Below are positions 47,216 to 58,877 of a stretch of 64,000 bases of DNA, piece after piece. The stretch's first letter is position 1, and each line of letters opens with the position of its first letter. This DNA is from Calamus simplicifolius (taxonomy: Eukaryota; Streptophyta; Magnoliopsida; Arecales; Arecaceae), in the NCBI GenBank assembly GCA_900491605.1, contig UESW01004831.1, positions 401,856 to 465,855 of the forward strand. The letters are read 5' to 3'. The notes beneath the pieces were generated by a model. The model worked only from the letters and a program-made list of their open reading frames with translations. It made no database searches and was not told where the DNA came from. A program made the translations under genes and the position numbers.

Positions 47216-50200
47216 AGTAAATCTTAATTCATACTCAACAATGGAAAACCAACATTTCTGAACCACACGCATATATATTAATAAGAAAGACAACTCACCA
47301 ACCTTTGCAACATCAAATGTTAGGCTCCATATCCAAATCCAGAACTCTTCAATTTTAAGATGAATGGTACATCGAGTGTTACAACTCAGTCAATAAAGAA
47401 CAAAGCCAAACCAGATACTACCTCACAGAAGAATTATTGCTTGCCACTAAATTCATAGATTTGAAACATCTAAAAAAAAAACAAAGGAACCAAAGCAAAT
47501 GCATGGAACATGGACTTGGACTAGAGTTATACAGGAGCATCACTTGACAAATCTTAAACGGTCTATACAACATCAGACTAAATAAAATAAATATATAACA
47601 TGGGATTACAAAGTGTTCTGTTTAAAGTTATTTCGGCATTTCCTCTTTCAAAATGGAAATTACAAGCAACAGACTTGAGGCAGATAATCTCCCTGCAATG
47701 AAAATCCAAACTGCAGCCAAGCTATTCTGACTTACTCCCTGCCGTGTATCACAACACCAGAAGTTAGAATCCATTGTTTTTTCGATGCCAAACCAAAAAC
47801 AGAAAGCTAGGAAAGAAGAAAAAAAGAGAGGAAACATCTCCAAAATGTCTTCATCATGCTTGAATTATTTGTTTGCAATGCAGAGTTATACTGTTATTCC
47901 TGATTATTTATAGTGTGCGAAATCAATAATTCCCAAGCTTGATTTCCTCAATCTTGGTCCCCAAAATTCATGCTGAATAGGTAATGGATGATAATTATAG
48001 GATTAAGACTTCCAAACATCTCATCCATGGTGCACGAAAACACATCTCAAGCAGGTAGATATTGCCAATGACACCAAATGACACATTTGTCATAGCATAT
48101 TGTTGGTGCTCAAAATGAAACTAATCAGAAATACAATCGCACCTTCAACATTTAAACCATTGAAGGTGTAATATACTGAACCCACTCTACAGGACGACAT
48201 GATAAGGTGAGATGTCATGCTTACAAAAGGTCATTTTAGGTCCATGCTATTTGGTCCAGCATAGAGGATAACAGATAGATTCTGATTGCAAGGGTCGCGG
48301 ACCATGTCCACATCTTTTAACGAAAAAGAAGGACCCGATTATGACAACCAGCACATCAGCTTTTACTTGTAAGATCCCTTTTGGTGAGCCAAGCATATTA
48401 TAGCAACATGTTTTCAAACTGATAAAGCAATATATGCAAATCAAAAAAGAACTGTTGAACATAGATATAGCATAGGATGAGGGACCATAAGACGAAGCAT
48501 TTCAATTTATAAATGATATTTGGAGACTTCACCTCACCATACTGATGCCTTAACAGCAGATACCAGATGGAAAAAAACAACAGTGAAGGACCTCAACTTT
48601 GTCATAATTAACTGTTTGATACTCAAGGAGGATAACAGCATTTAATATTCAATCTTATACAGGTATCAATCAGAATTTTAGAATTCATGTTAACACTAAC
48701 GGATCCACAAGAGTATTTACTATTATATCGTCTATTAATATAAAACACAGTTTTAAAGGTTATATCACCCTTGATGGATTCATAAAACTTGTGCCAAATA
48801 GAATTGCTGATAGAAAGAGTAAGAAGCCATATAAATTTCTTCACATTTTTTCACATTAGTCAATAAAATGGCCTTCTTAAGATTCTTAAGAAAATTGACA
48901 ATATACTTGACTTTAAATGAAAAGCCAAATTTATTTTGTAACTGAAAGCATGTCTTATCACAAGATAAATGAAGTCAAAGTGAACTGCAGATGATTCTAC
49001 ATACAACAGCACGCTGGATTGTCATAATATGGATGTGAGGGGAGGAGAGAGAGGGAGGACACTACAAAAAAATCAAGAATTATTACGAGTGCCCAAAATC
49101 AAGTTGTAAATGATTTCTAATAAGTTGGAATTTGATATGAGAATATACGCTGGCGGTCATATTGCAGCAAAAAACTTTCAACATATGCTAAAAATCTCAT
49201 AAGCAACAATATGACCAAATGTTTGCACTTTGCACAGAATTTGACTTTAAAATCCTACACAGGTTTCCATGGTAGTCATCTGAACAAAGTTTGCTTCCTA
49301 TAGATATTGGCACAAAATTTATACTGCTCAATCTCCAGAAAGCCCTTTTTCCTGCTGTTTGGACAGGCATAGTGCAATACAATATACACGTACGGTCACA
49401 CAAACCACAGTTGTTCTAACCTCATTCAAATGGGTTATGTATTGATTAGCTGCTTCTGCCTTTTTGCATATAACACTAGCAAGTAGGTTTGTCTTGATCA
49501 AGCATCGACAAGGCCAAAAGCAGATGTCCTTTTGTTTTCTAAGTTGTATGCAAAATCTTTATTAGCTTGTGGCAAAAAAATTATTGCTTTCAAAAAGAAT
49601 GGAAATAAAAGCAAGGAGTAGCAGAATTTTTTTGCAACTGATATCTTCAACATCCATGTACATGTAGTATTTCACTAATTTGTAGAGAAACAAAGCAACA
49701 AAATCAACGATGATAGCAAAGAGGCCCTAAATTTCCAATGAAGAAGGAAGAAAAAAGGAACTGGAGTTTTCTGAAGAACAGAAAGGCAATATGGGCTTTC
49801 AGCAAGATCAATGATAAAGTTATTGACTAGTCTATGAATTAGCTGAAGAACAGTCCGTATATTTCAGACATGTATAAAAATTTCACACAAAAGATTTAAA
49901 ACTTCAAATCCAATCAAAACTCTGATAAGTGCAGAAACCCCTGAAGCTGTAAGCAAGCCAGGTCTACATAAATTCCTATGTTAGACCATCCTGCTTTCTC
50001 ACAGAGGTTGAAATAGTCGGCGAGGAAAAAGGGAGAGGGGGAATCAAACTTTTGATAGTAGAACTGGAGCCATGAAACTAGAAATAAGCAACTAAAGTAG
50101 AAGGCAAAGGCGAAAGTGGAGAAAATGGTCAAAGGAAATTAATGATCTTAACCTATGAGGTGAACCCAGAAAAAAAAAGGGACCTTATATTCTTTGATCA

Positions 50201-50969
50201 GATGGGATCTATGAACCTGGAACAGGGGTCAAGAACCTGGAAAGGGGCAAGACACAGAGATGAAAAGAAGGCACACAGATATAGAGAGAGAGAGCAAGAA
50301 CAAGAACAAAGGTACCTGAAACTATGCAGCTTAGAAGATTGAACTTATTAAAGGCCATCAAAGAAACAGAAAAATATACACTCTTTATGATAAATTACCG
50401 CTAGCATGATAAATCTTCAAGAGAAAACCTATTGCAAGGGCAGAATCAAACCATAGAGAGAGGGAGGACCAGAAACAAGAAGAAGAACAATAAGGCTGCC
50501 AATATTATATAAATAGCAATAGCAATACCAAATTAAATCTCTTTAATCCAGTAGAATCCTTGAAAAAAAATAATTTTTTGAGAAGAAATTGAGACCAGAG
50601 TCATAGATAGAAAAGGAAAACCTGTTGCCAGGGTAAGAGCTAACGACAGAGAGAGGGAGAGCACAAACAACAAAAAGAAGGACGCGGATGCTCCGTAAAA
50701 AGCCATCAGCAATCAAATACTTGCTCATATCAATCAAAGCCGTAAAAGAAAATAAAATACAAAAGGGAAAAAAAAAACAATCTTTCGAAAAAAATTCCGT
50801 GCTAGAACCATGAGGCTGCAAAAAGAAAAGATTTTGCAAAGATAAAACTCAGCAGAGAAAGAGAGAGGACGAGAAACAAAACTAATAATAAGAACAAGAA
50901 AAAAAGAGAGGGCTCTTTGCAGAGGAAGTCAAAAGGCAATGATGGCTAGGAGCATACCACAAGAAGGGT
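47216..50969. other. Intergenic, 3' flank of the DUF3511 gene
   Basis: About 3.75 kb without recognisable coding sequence on either strand. Frames present are short, of AT-rich composition and without family resemblance. Purine-rich stretches (GAGAGAGGGAGGA) recur near 49031, 50455, 50650 and 50860. Confidence 0.5.
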
Positions 50970-51337
50970 TCACCACCAGCCATAAACCACCTGGGTGTAT
51001 TTATTCTTGAGCCACCGGAAGCTCCTCTTAAGGGACCCCTTCATCCTCCCCTCGACGGCGTAGACCTTGTAGCTCGCTACCCGTTTCTTCTCTGGAACTC
51101 CGGATCGCTGAAGATCCACCCCTTCTTCGAAGACCCGGAGGCCCCCTTCCCCTTGTCGAACTTGACATCCCTGGAACCGTATCCATCGTGGCCGCGGCCA
51201 GGGCCGGCGGAGGAGGCGTAGGACATGCTGTAGCTCCTAAAATCGTGTGTCCCGGAAAGGGGAGGGGGCGGCCTGCCGCCGTAGGCCTGGAGCTGCATCC
51301 TTCCATCGTTGTAGGACCTCGATCTGAAGCCCTCCAT
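50970..51337 (-). CDS. DUF3511 domain protein, with 1-nt frameshift
   Basis: Small basic plant-specific protein of unknown function. The start MEGFRSRSYNDGRMQ at 51337 is the typical family N-terminus, so I use it rather than the longer upstream frame. It continues with a Gly/Ser/Lys region (KFDKGKGASGSSKKGW) and FSDPEFQR. There the frame breaks: minus-strand GAGAAGAAACGG needs one more A (TT at 51088-51089 on +). In the shifted frame the conserved C-terminal DUF3511 block continues as RVASYKVYAVEGRMKGSLKR, then SFRWLKNKYTQVVYGWW and TGA at 50970. Expected length is 122 residues. As written the protein stops soon after EFQRRNG. Intronless. Confidence 0.85.
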
Positions 51338-52734
51338 GGGAGCCAAGACGAGCCCTTCCCCCCTCCCTCCCTGTCTTTCGGTGTTGCCTTGCGGGCGTCT
51401 TCGGGGAAGAAGAGAGAAGGGTGGTCTTGAGAACAAGCGCGGGCGGCGTCGTTTGACGCTGGGGTTGGATTTTTTGTTTTCTAGGTTTTTTCAGTGGACT
51501 GGCCTGAAGCATGTTCCAAAGTCGAACATGGCGGCGTGGTATGGTATGAATCAAAACAGTGAACGGTCCATTTGTAGGGCTATTTTAGTGCTCTATTTTT
51601 TCTAAAAATCAAAATAAAAAAAATAATTTTACTTTGCTATTTTTTTTAGAAAATAAAAATATTAAAAAACAAACAACTCAGCTGTTATGATATTTAATTT
51701 TTATAAAAAATATAAAATATGTATAAATTTTACACATAATTTTTTATTGTTTCTTTAGTTAAACATGAAAAATAAACGAAAAAAGAACATGAAAAAAAAA
51801 ATTATAGGAAATAAAACATCTAAGACATTTTAGTTTTGATTGGATGTCAAGCTAAGGATGACTTTGGTTTTATGATGATCATGAATAATAATGGCCTAAT
51901 TTGGTGGCTTTGTTTGCTTTGACAAATTTTAACAAACAAAACTATTTATCAACTCTTAAAGTTAAAGGAGTGTTTACAGTGCAAATCTCCTCATTATTTT
52001 TAATATGATTTAAACATCATTCTAATGATTTGTGCTTGGCGGTCAAATATCAGAATAATCAAAATTCATGGTGCATTGTTTGGCTTTTATGACATTTATC
52101 AATTATATTGCTTGCACGAAAGTAATAATCTTATCGGTGCAAAGAATCAAGTTAAACACTCTTACTAGTGTTTATTTATTTATTTATTTTAATATGCGTA
52201 TAGAGAATATTCCGATGAACAATTACTAAATGATTGTGTATCTACCTATCAAAAATTAAGTTTTAATTTATAACTTCGTGTTTGCATGTCTACTAATTTA
52301 TGTGCTTATTATAATTAGCATCCATCTGGGAGAAGAGCGCAGGAGATCTCTGAATTTAGAAACAAACAGCCAGCCGATCGGGGTTGGAGTTTGGCGTTTT
52401 CAATCAAATATAAGCGAGAAACAAATTGACTTCAGAATAAATCGACAGAGTACGTATGATAAAGTTGTACACAGCTAAAAGAAAAGCATGCTTTATAATT
52501 TATCTACATAGAGATGATGATTTATATGTTGTGCGAGCCACATTAATTCCAACCCTTTGACATCTTCAAACCTTGTTTGAGCCACGTAGCATATCATTAG
52601 TGAATGAGTTATGGCCCATGGCTTTGTTAATTTATGTGGCTGTTCAGAGGACAGCCCTCTTTTTGAGTTTCTTGCAATTTTCAAAGGGCAATATCAACAT
52701 CTTTTAGTTATGGATTCATTTATCCATTAATAGC
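51338..52734. other. DUF3511 upstream region and intergenic
   Basis: 51340-51480 is GC- and C-rich and probably the promoter/5' UTR of the minus-strand gene. 51600-52300 is AT-rich. No gene recognised. Confidence 0.45.
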
Positions 52735-53040
52735 CCATCCATATGGATGAATAAGATTGTGCACGCTTGGCAGGATTTTTATGATCAGATTTCTACCAAT
52801 CGTTTACTTCATGATATTTGGACTATCTTTTGTAACGTTCATTCAGTCCAGATCTGACATATCTACGAAAAACTAATGCGGTGGTGGATTAGGTTACAGA
52901 CTTAATTGCCTATCATTTTAATTTTAAGTCTGAAAACAGGATGACCTTTATCCTATTGTATTAAAGTAAATACTATTTTCTGATGTATAAGTTGACCCGC
53001 ACTCGCCATCCTTCTTTATCCAAAAAAATAAAAAAAAAAT
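52735..53040 (+). mobile_element. L1-type LINE copy 5, 3' end fragment
   Basis: GTCCAGATCTGACATATCTAC near 52847 corresponds to the RNase H end of copy 1 (GTCCAGGTGAGACATATCTAC near 14953). It is followed by a 3' UTR and A-rich tail (~53021-53039). The frame IRHIYEKTNAVVD, stop, VTDLIAYHF parallels VRHIY and VAAQVAHYF in copy 1. The 5' boundary is approximate. Confidence 0.65.
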
Positions 53041-53582
53041 TATGCAGTCTGAGTTTGTAAAGATATATAGAAGCTCTTGTACCAGGCTTCCCTTCTATTT
53101 TATCAACACATATGTCCTGTATTTTATATCTACGTACCATAAATATTGTGAGAGCATTTGAAGCCTGACTTAAGCCTTTTATCGTCTCAGCTCTTAGTGA
53201 CTGTTGATGGCAAATAATTGCTTTTGATCTCTCTTAATATATAAACAGAACCTTAAAAACATTTGATATGCTGAATTAAAAGATTTTAATTTTTTTAATG
53301 TTTACTTTATGCAAAAGCAGAATCAAACATGATTTCACAGAATGAATAATCTTATAGAAGGACATAACTTATTTCATTAAGATATGTATTTTTATTTTTA
53401 TTATGTTTGACTATTTTTTTTCTTTTTATTTTTATTCTTGATAATGATCAATATTTTTAAAATAATATTAAACAAAAAAAAATTATTTATAATCTTATCT
53501 AATCCGATATAATAACAAATATAGAGTTAGATAATTATTTTCGTATCTAATTTGTTGTCTCATCTTCTACCAAATTTAAGAT

Positions 53583-53623
<41 letters not shown>

Positions 53624-54197
53624 TCTTTTGTATCCCATTCTGCATCAAATGTAGTCTTAATAGTAACAGATCTTTTTGTTGTTTTTTTTAAAAAAACATT
53701 CCTTTATATTGTTTTTGGTGCGTGCTTCGCAAGGCCGGCAAAAAAAAAAAAAACTACCAAAATTTATCCACCAGAATTATACCCTTTCCAATATCCTTTT
53801 TGTCTACCAAATTTATTCCTTCCTGACAACTCTTTTCTTTCTTTTTCTTTAAAAAAAAAAGATTTCATAGAAAGTTAGATCCCAGCCCTCGCCCGCTGTT
53901 TGTGATTGAATTATTCCAACTTCCACCAATTTTATTCTCCAGAAGGGCACCGATACCCTCATGACGTCTTAATCCTAACAAGGCAAAGTCCAAGCGTAGT
54001 AGGTTATTAAATTAACGAAAGAAATATTATGGTGGTAAGGAATAAAATATATTCTAGAATAGGTTGGTGGATCTCGTCTACGTAGACGTAGACTCACCAC
54101 ATCTTTTTATGTATATTTAAACGCAAACCATGAAGTTTTTGTTTATGATAAGATGTTTAGATCTGGCTAATGGTAACGAGGTGGACTCCTCCCAATG
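53041..54197. other. Intergenic AT-rich spacer with (TA)n at ~53587-53621
   Basis: No coding sequence seen. Poly(A) runs at ~53739-53752 and ~53849-53860. Confidence 0.5.
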
Positions 54198-55773
54198 TTT
54201 TTTTTTTTTTGTTACACGCGTGATCACACTAATCACACTGGTCTAGTATGAGTCGGCCCAGATAAGTTAGAATATAAGATATGTTTAAGTACAAAAGGAC
54301 AGAGGTCATCCTGCTTCCAGATCCTAATCCCAGAATGATAAGCCATCGAGCATGCTATCCAGTCAGCCACCGCATTGGCTTCCCTATAGACATGACCAAT
54401 GTGAACTCTGTGAGCTTCCTAAAGGGTGACCCAAATATCGTGTAGCACGGAGCCATCTGATAACAATGAGAGTCTCCCTCAATGAGAAGACTATGAGCAC
54501 GGAGGATCCGAATGGCGTAGGAGATACCCGCCTAGGCTGCGTAAATCTCCGCTTGTGGGACCAAACAATCCAGAAGACCAAGGCCGCCAGCATAGCACCA
54601 TCAAAACCACGTATTATAAAGGCTGAACCAGCAAGTCTACCCTGGACACTGTCATCAAAATTGATTTTAACAAACCCTAGGGGGCTCCCAAGCAATGAAA
54701 ACTGTATGCCGGTTCGTTGCCAAAGCAGCAGAGGGACCCCAGTGGCCAGGACCGTCAAAAACCGATGCAGAGCAGTGGTGATATTCCGTATATAAGGAGA
54801 TCGCTTTTCTGGCTGTCATATGTGGAGATGCATGATCATCAGTAAAAACAAGATGATTCTGCGATATCCAGATCTGGTAAGCTGTGTAAGTTCAGGTGGC
54901 AGCTTGCTGCTGAGTGCCTCTCCGAATATCACAGAAAAGAGTCGCACAGTAAGAAGTAGTGCTATCTTGCCCAATCAGATAGCCAATAATTTGCCAAATC
55001 TATCTAGCTCTAGGGCAAGAAAAGATAGCATGATCAGTAGTCTCCTCCTCCTGACAGCACACAGGGCACCTCGGCTGGATAGATAGCCCCCTTCTAGAGA
55101 GCAAAGAGCAGGATGGGAGGCAGTCCCAAGTAAGCTTTCACATGAATAACTGAATTCTAAGATGGGTAGGAAGCCGCCAAATCTACGCCACATCTATCCT
55201 ACGCTGAGCCTGTGGCCTGTAAATTTTTAGAAGATCCCTCATGGGAGCACTGGGGAGACATGATCTTTTTCAGAGTCTAGCATCAGTAGTGGGTCCCAGA
55301 GTGAGAGGAATAGAGAGGATCCTACGAGCAAGCTCAATACCGAAGAATCGGGTCACCGTGGGCAGGTGCCAAGAGGAGCAGTCCTAAGAGATCAAATCAC
55401 TGATTCTCAACTGCAGGGGACATCATCACTAATAAAGGTATGCCAACGAGAAAGAGGGATATCAGCAATCCACGTATCTTGGACAACATCTACCGATGAG
55501 CCATCACCAATCAACAAGGAGATGTTTTCCAAAATAGTTGGAGCATGACGACAAATCTCCTTTCAAAAGAAAGAATGTCCCCGAACCGACTGAAAATTTA
55601 TAGTGGGAGACCAATCTTCATATCTGGTTCGCATAAAAGAGCTCCATAATGAGTGCTGATCGAGAAGGAACCGTAGCGTGCTTAGCAATCAGAGACTCCC
55701 TCCTCACAATCAGTGACCGAATGCCAAGGCCACCCTCAAAAATCAGCAAACAAACAATGTCCCAATCAATCAA
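54198..55773 (-). mobile_element. L1-type LINE copy 4, 3' portion, cut by the CACTA element
   Basis: The poly(T) at 54198-54210 marks the 3' end. On minus it encodes RNase H (PLGFVKINFDDSV near 54675), the zf-RVT region with cysteine-rich CPVCC-like sequence near 55060, and the end of the RT domain. Near 55690-55770 the minus strand gives GGLGIRSLIVRRE, matching EGLGIQSLIVRRE in copy 1. Similarity stops just before the CACTA terminus at 55777, so the rest of this LINE may lie beyond the CACTA's far end. All frames are broken. Confidence 0.8.
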
Positions 55774-55789
55774 TTGCACAACAAGAAAA

Positions 55790-56155
55790 TACTGAAATAG
55801 CGACGCAAATTAGCGACGCATCTTTGCGTCGCTAAATTGCGACCAAATTGCGACGCCTTAGCGATAATAAAAAATAGCGACACAATTAGCGACCCCAGAA
55901 ACCTGCGTCGCTATTTAGCGACTCAATAGCGACGTAAAAAACTAAAAAACTAAAAAAAATCGTTAATTTAGCGACGCAACTGTTGCGTCGTTAAATAGCG
56001 ACGACGCATAGCTCAAAAAATTAAAAAATATTAAATTTTAATTTAGCGACACAAATAATGCGTCGCTATTTTTTTTAAAAAATTAAATTTTATAAAATAT
56101 AATTAAAAGATAAAAAAATTAAAAATAAAACATTGCGATGCAATGAAATGCGTCG
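55790..56155. repeat. CACTA subterminal motif cluster (TAGCGACGCA, both orientations)
   Basis: TAGCGACGCA, TTGCGTCGCTAA and variants appear many times as direct and inverted copies between AT spacers. In En/Spm such subterminal motifs are the binding sites of the TNPA-type protein. That role is assigned here by analogy. Confidence 0.8.
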
Positions 56156-56193
56156 TAATTATTTTAAAAAAATTAATTTTGGTACATGCATCG

Positions 56194-56728
56194 GATCGAT
56201 TATTGCCGATCGGGATCATGGCTTGGATCAATTGCAACCGATGTATCGTCGCCGATCGGATTGATCGCAACAGTTCGAGATCGATCAACGCCGATCGGGA
56301 TCATGGCTTCGATTGATCACAACCGTCGGATCGTCGCCGATCGGATTGATCGCAACGGTCCAAGATCGATCATTGCCAATCGGGATCATGGCTGGGATCA
56401 ATCGCAATCGTCGGATCGTTACTGATCGGATTGATCGCAATGGTCCGAGATCGATCATCGCCGATCGGGATCATGGCTTCGATTGATCGCAACCGTCGGA
56501 TTGTCGCCGATCGGATTGATCGCAATGGTCCGAGATCGATCATCGCCGATCGGGATCATGGCTTCGATCGATCACAACCGTCGGATTGTCACCGATCAGA
56601 TTGATCGCAACAGTCTGAGATCGATCATCGCCGATCGGGATCATGGCTTCGATTAATCACAAATGTCGGATCGTCGCCGATCGGATTGATGGCAACGGTT
56701 CGAGATCGATCATCGCCGATCAGAAGAT
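56194..56728. repeat. 85-bp tandem array in the CACTA 5' region
   Basis: GATCGATCAT-type unit starts lie at 56194, 56279, 56364, 56449, 56534, 56619 and 56704: six full units with an exact 85-bp period plus a partial. Each unit contains several GATCGATC/CGATCGG palindromic words and an ATCATGGCT block. Confidence 0.95.
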
Positions 56729-57540
56729 GATGGCCACGGCCGCGGCCGTGGCCAGCGGTGGCTTGGCCACAGTGGCCAGGCCACCGTTTTAAAAAAAAAG
56801 TCAGGGTAGGGTTTTTCCCCCACCCCTGAGGCCACGGCCACGGCGGTGGTCGTGGCTGTTGTATCAGGCCACAGCCACGGCCGTGGCCGGCGTTGGCCTG
56901 GCCACGGCCGTGGCCGGCGTTGGCCTGGCCACGGTGGCTAGGCCACCGTTTTTTTTGAAAAAAAGGTGTCAGGATAGGGTTTTTCCTCCACCCCTGAGGC
57001 CACGGCCATGGCCGCGGCCGTGCCCGCGGTGGCCTGGCCACCGTGGCTAGGCCACCATTTAAAAAAAAAAAGGGACCAGGGTGGGGTTTTTCCCCACCCC
57101 TGCCATCTCTGGCCATGGCCGGCGGTGGCCCGGCCACGGTGGCTAGGCCACCGTTTTTTTTAAAAAAAAAAGGTGTCGGGGTGGGGTTTTTTCCCCCACC
57201 CCTGAGGCCACAGCCACGGCTGGGGTTTTTTCCCCCACCCCTGAGGCCACGGCCACGGCCGCAGCCGTAGCCGTTGTCTCAGGCCACGACCGCGACCGTG
57301 GCCGGAGACGACGGCCACAGCTGCGGCCATGGCCGGCGATGGCCTGGCCACGATGGCCAGGCCACTATTTTTTTTTAAAAAAAAAAGGGGCCGGGGTGGG
57401 GATTTTCCCCCACCCTTTCTGTCTCCGACCACGGCCGCGGCCGTGACCTTGGTCTCATGCCACGGCCGCGGCTGTGGCCGGCGGTGGCCTGGCCACGATG
57501 GCCAGGTCACCATTAAAAAAAAAAAGGGGGGTGGGGTTTT
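56729..57540. repeat. GC-rich palindromic array (GGCCACGGCCGTGGCC) in the CACTA 5' region
   Basis: Irregular units of about 100-175 bp each combine GGCCACGGCCGYGGCC-type palindromes, a CCACCGTTTTTTTAAAAAAAA poly(T)/poly(A) hinge and a GGTGGGGTTTTTCCCCCACC palindrome. The CACCCCTGAGGCC-type marker recurs near 56821, 56989, 57095, 57197 and 57236. Long frames in several phases on both strands reflect the composition, not genes. Confidence 0.9.
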
Positions 57541-58877
57541 TTTTCTCATTCATTATGATTTTTTAAAAAAATTTATTTATGTTTATGAACTCAATTTTAC
57601 ATGAAATATTAGAGAAATTTGCATGTAATCTATAATTTTGTAATGCATAATTTAAAATTTACATAATATTTGATATATTTAAATTTTATATATTTAGATT
57701 ATAAATGTCTTATGTTATCGAATCTATTTATTTCTTGAAATATTGTTCATGATATATTATTATTAGAATGCTTATCATGCAATTTATATGGTTTTGATAG
57801 TTTAGATGATTAAATTTTTACTGAATTTATATTTCTTTATTACCTGTTATTTTGGCTTAGTAAATTTTAAATATTTAGTTTTTAAATATTGTCACAATCA
57901 TTTTCTTAGCAAATTAGAAAAAAAATTAGAATATTCATGTTCTTCAATTGAAAGAAATTTGATATAGCAAACCATAATTTGATATAATTCCTCAATTCTA
58001 AACCAACCAATCAAAATAAATTCGATATCATGAAGGAAAAATGATATAGCTCATTTAGAACTAAATTTAATGCAGGAATATTAAATTTGATATAGTGAAC
58101 TTAGATTCAAGTACTGAAAGAATATAACTCCTTCTAATAAAAAGAATTTGAGATAAGAGCATAACTTTTATGTGATTTGAGTTATTAGATTGAATCGGAT
58201 TTAGTTTAGGCCAGGTTGAATCCATTTTTACTTATCTAAGGTAAATCCATATGACATACATACTATGTCAAGTTCGTTCTTTGATTTTTCATATTATTTC
58301 TCATAGCACTATAACCTTTAGACCCATTTGAGACTTTGTAAGACTTAGTCTTGCAAATTCTCAAATTGTCTAGTGGACAGTTTGAGATTATTTTTTGCGA
58401 TATGTTTATCTGCTATTCGTCATCGTTAGTTGAGCTTGCAGTTTGTATATCCTCATACGTTCTCCTAGTGTGGCATATAAGCCACACATTTAGGATAATA
58501 TATGGGGAATTGCTACCAAAATTTCAACATAAACGATGTTAATTTCTAGCAGAATAACATATCGCATAAAATAATCTTGAATGGGATAGGGTCTTACCTA
58601 AGTCCTAGTGGAGTGAAAGTGAAATTCATTTAAGACACTTGCTTACTTGTGAAGTCTAATGATTGAACAGACCCCAGTCCTGGGCCTCGGTCCTGGATAG
58701 CACGTCAAGGATCGTAGCCATGGCTCGGCCTTGATTTATCGGTATAATTAAAGAGGCACAATATTGTTATTTACCTTAGATGTGTAAAAGAATTAATCTA
58801 TTGCTACAACGACTAATGCAAAATTATATTGTTGTCTCCTTTAATGGTTTACCAGGAATTGTATAAGTCGGTCAAAA
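57541..58877. other. AT-rich leader of the CACTA transposase gene
   Basis: Between the arrays and the first transposase ATG there is AT-rich sequence without coding features. It is likely the element's promoter and 5' UTR. A GC-richer patch at 58670-58740 contains CCTGGGCCTCGGTCCTGG. Confidence 0.45.

Noticed and set aside
51028..51436. Longer upstream start for the DUF3511 protein (from 51436)
   Set aside because: The extra 33 residues are translated leader sequence; the family begins at MEGFRSRSY.
56625..57604. Several long frames on both strands, Pro/Arg/Gly-rich
   Set aside because: They come from the GC-rich tandem array; frames are open in many phases and simply repeat the array unit.
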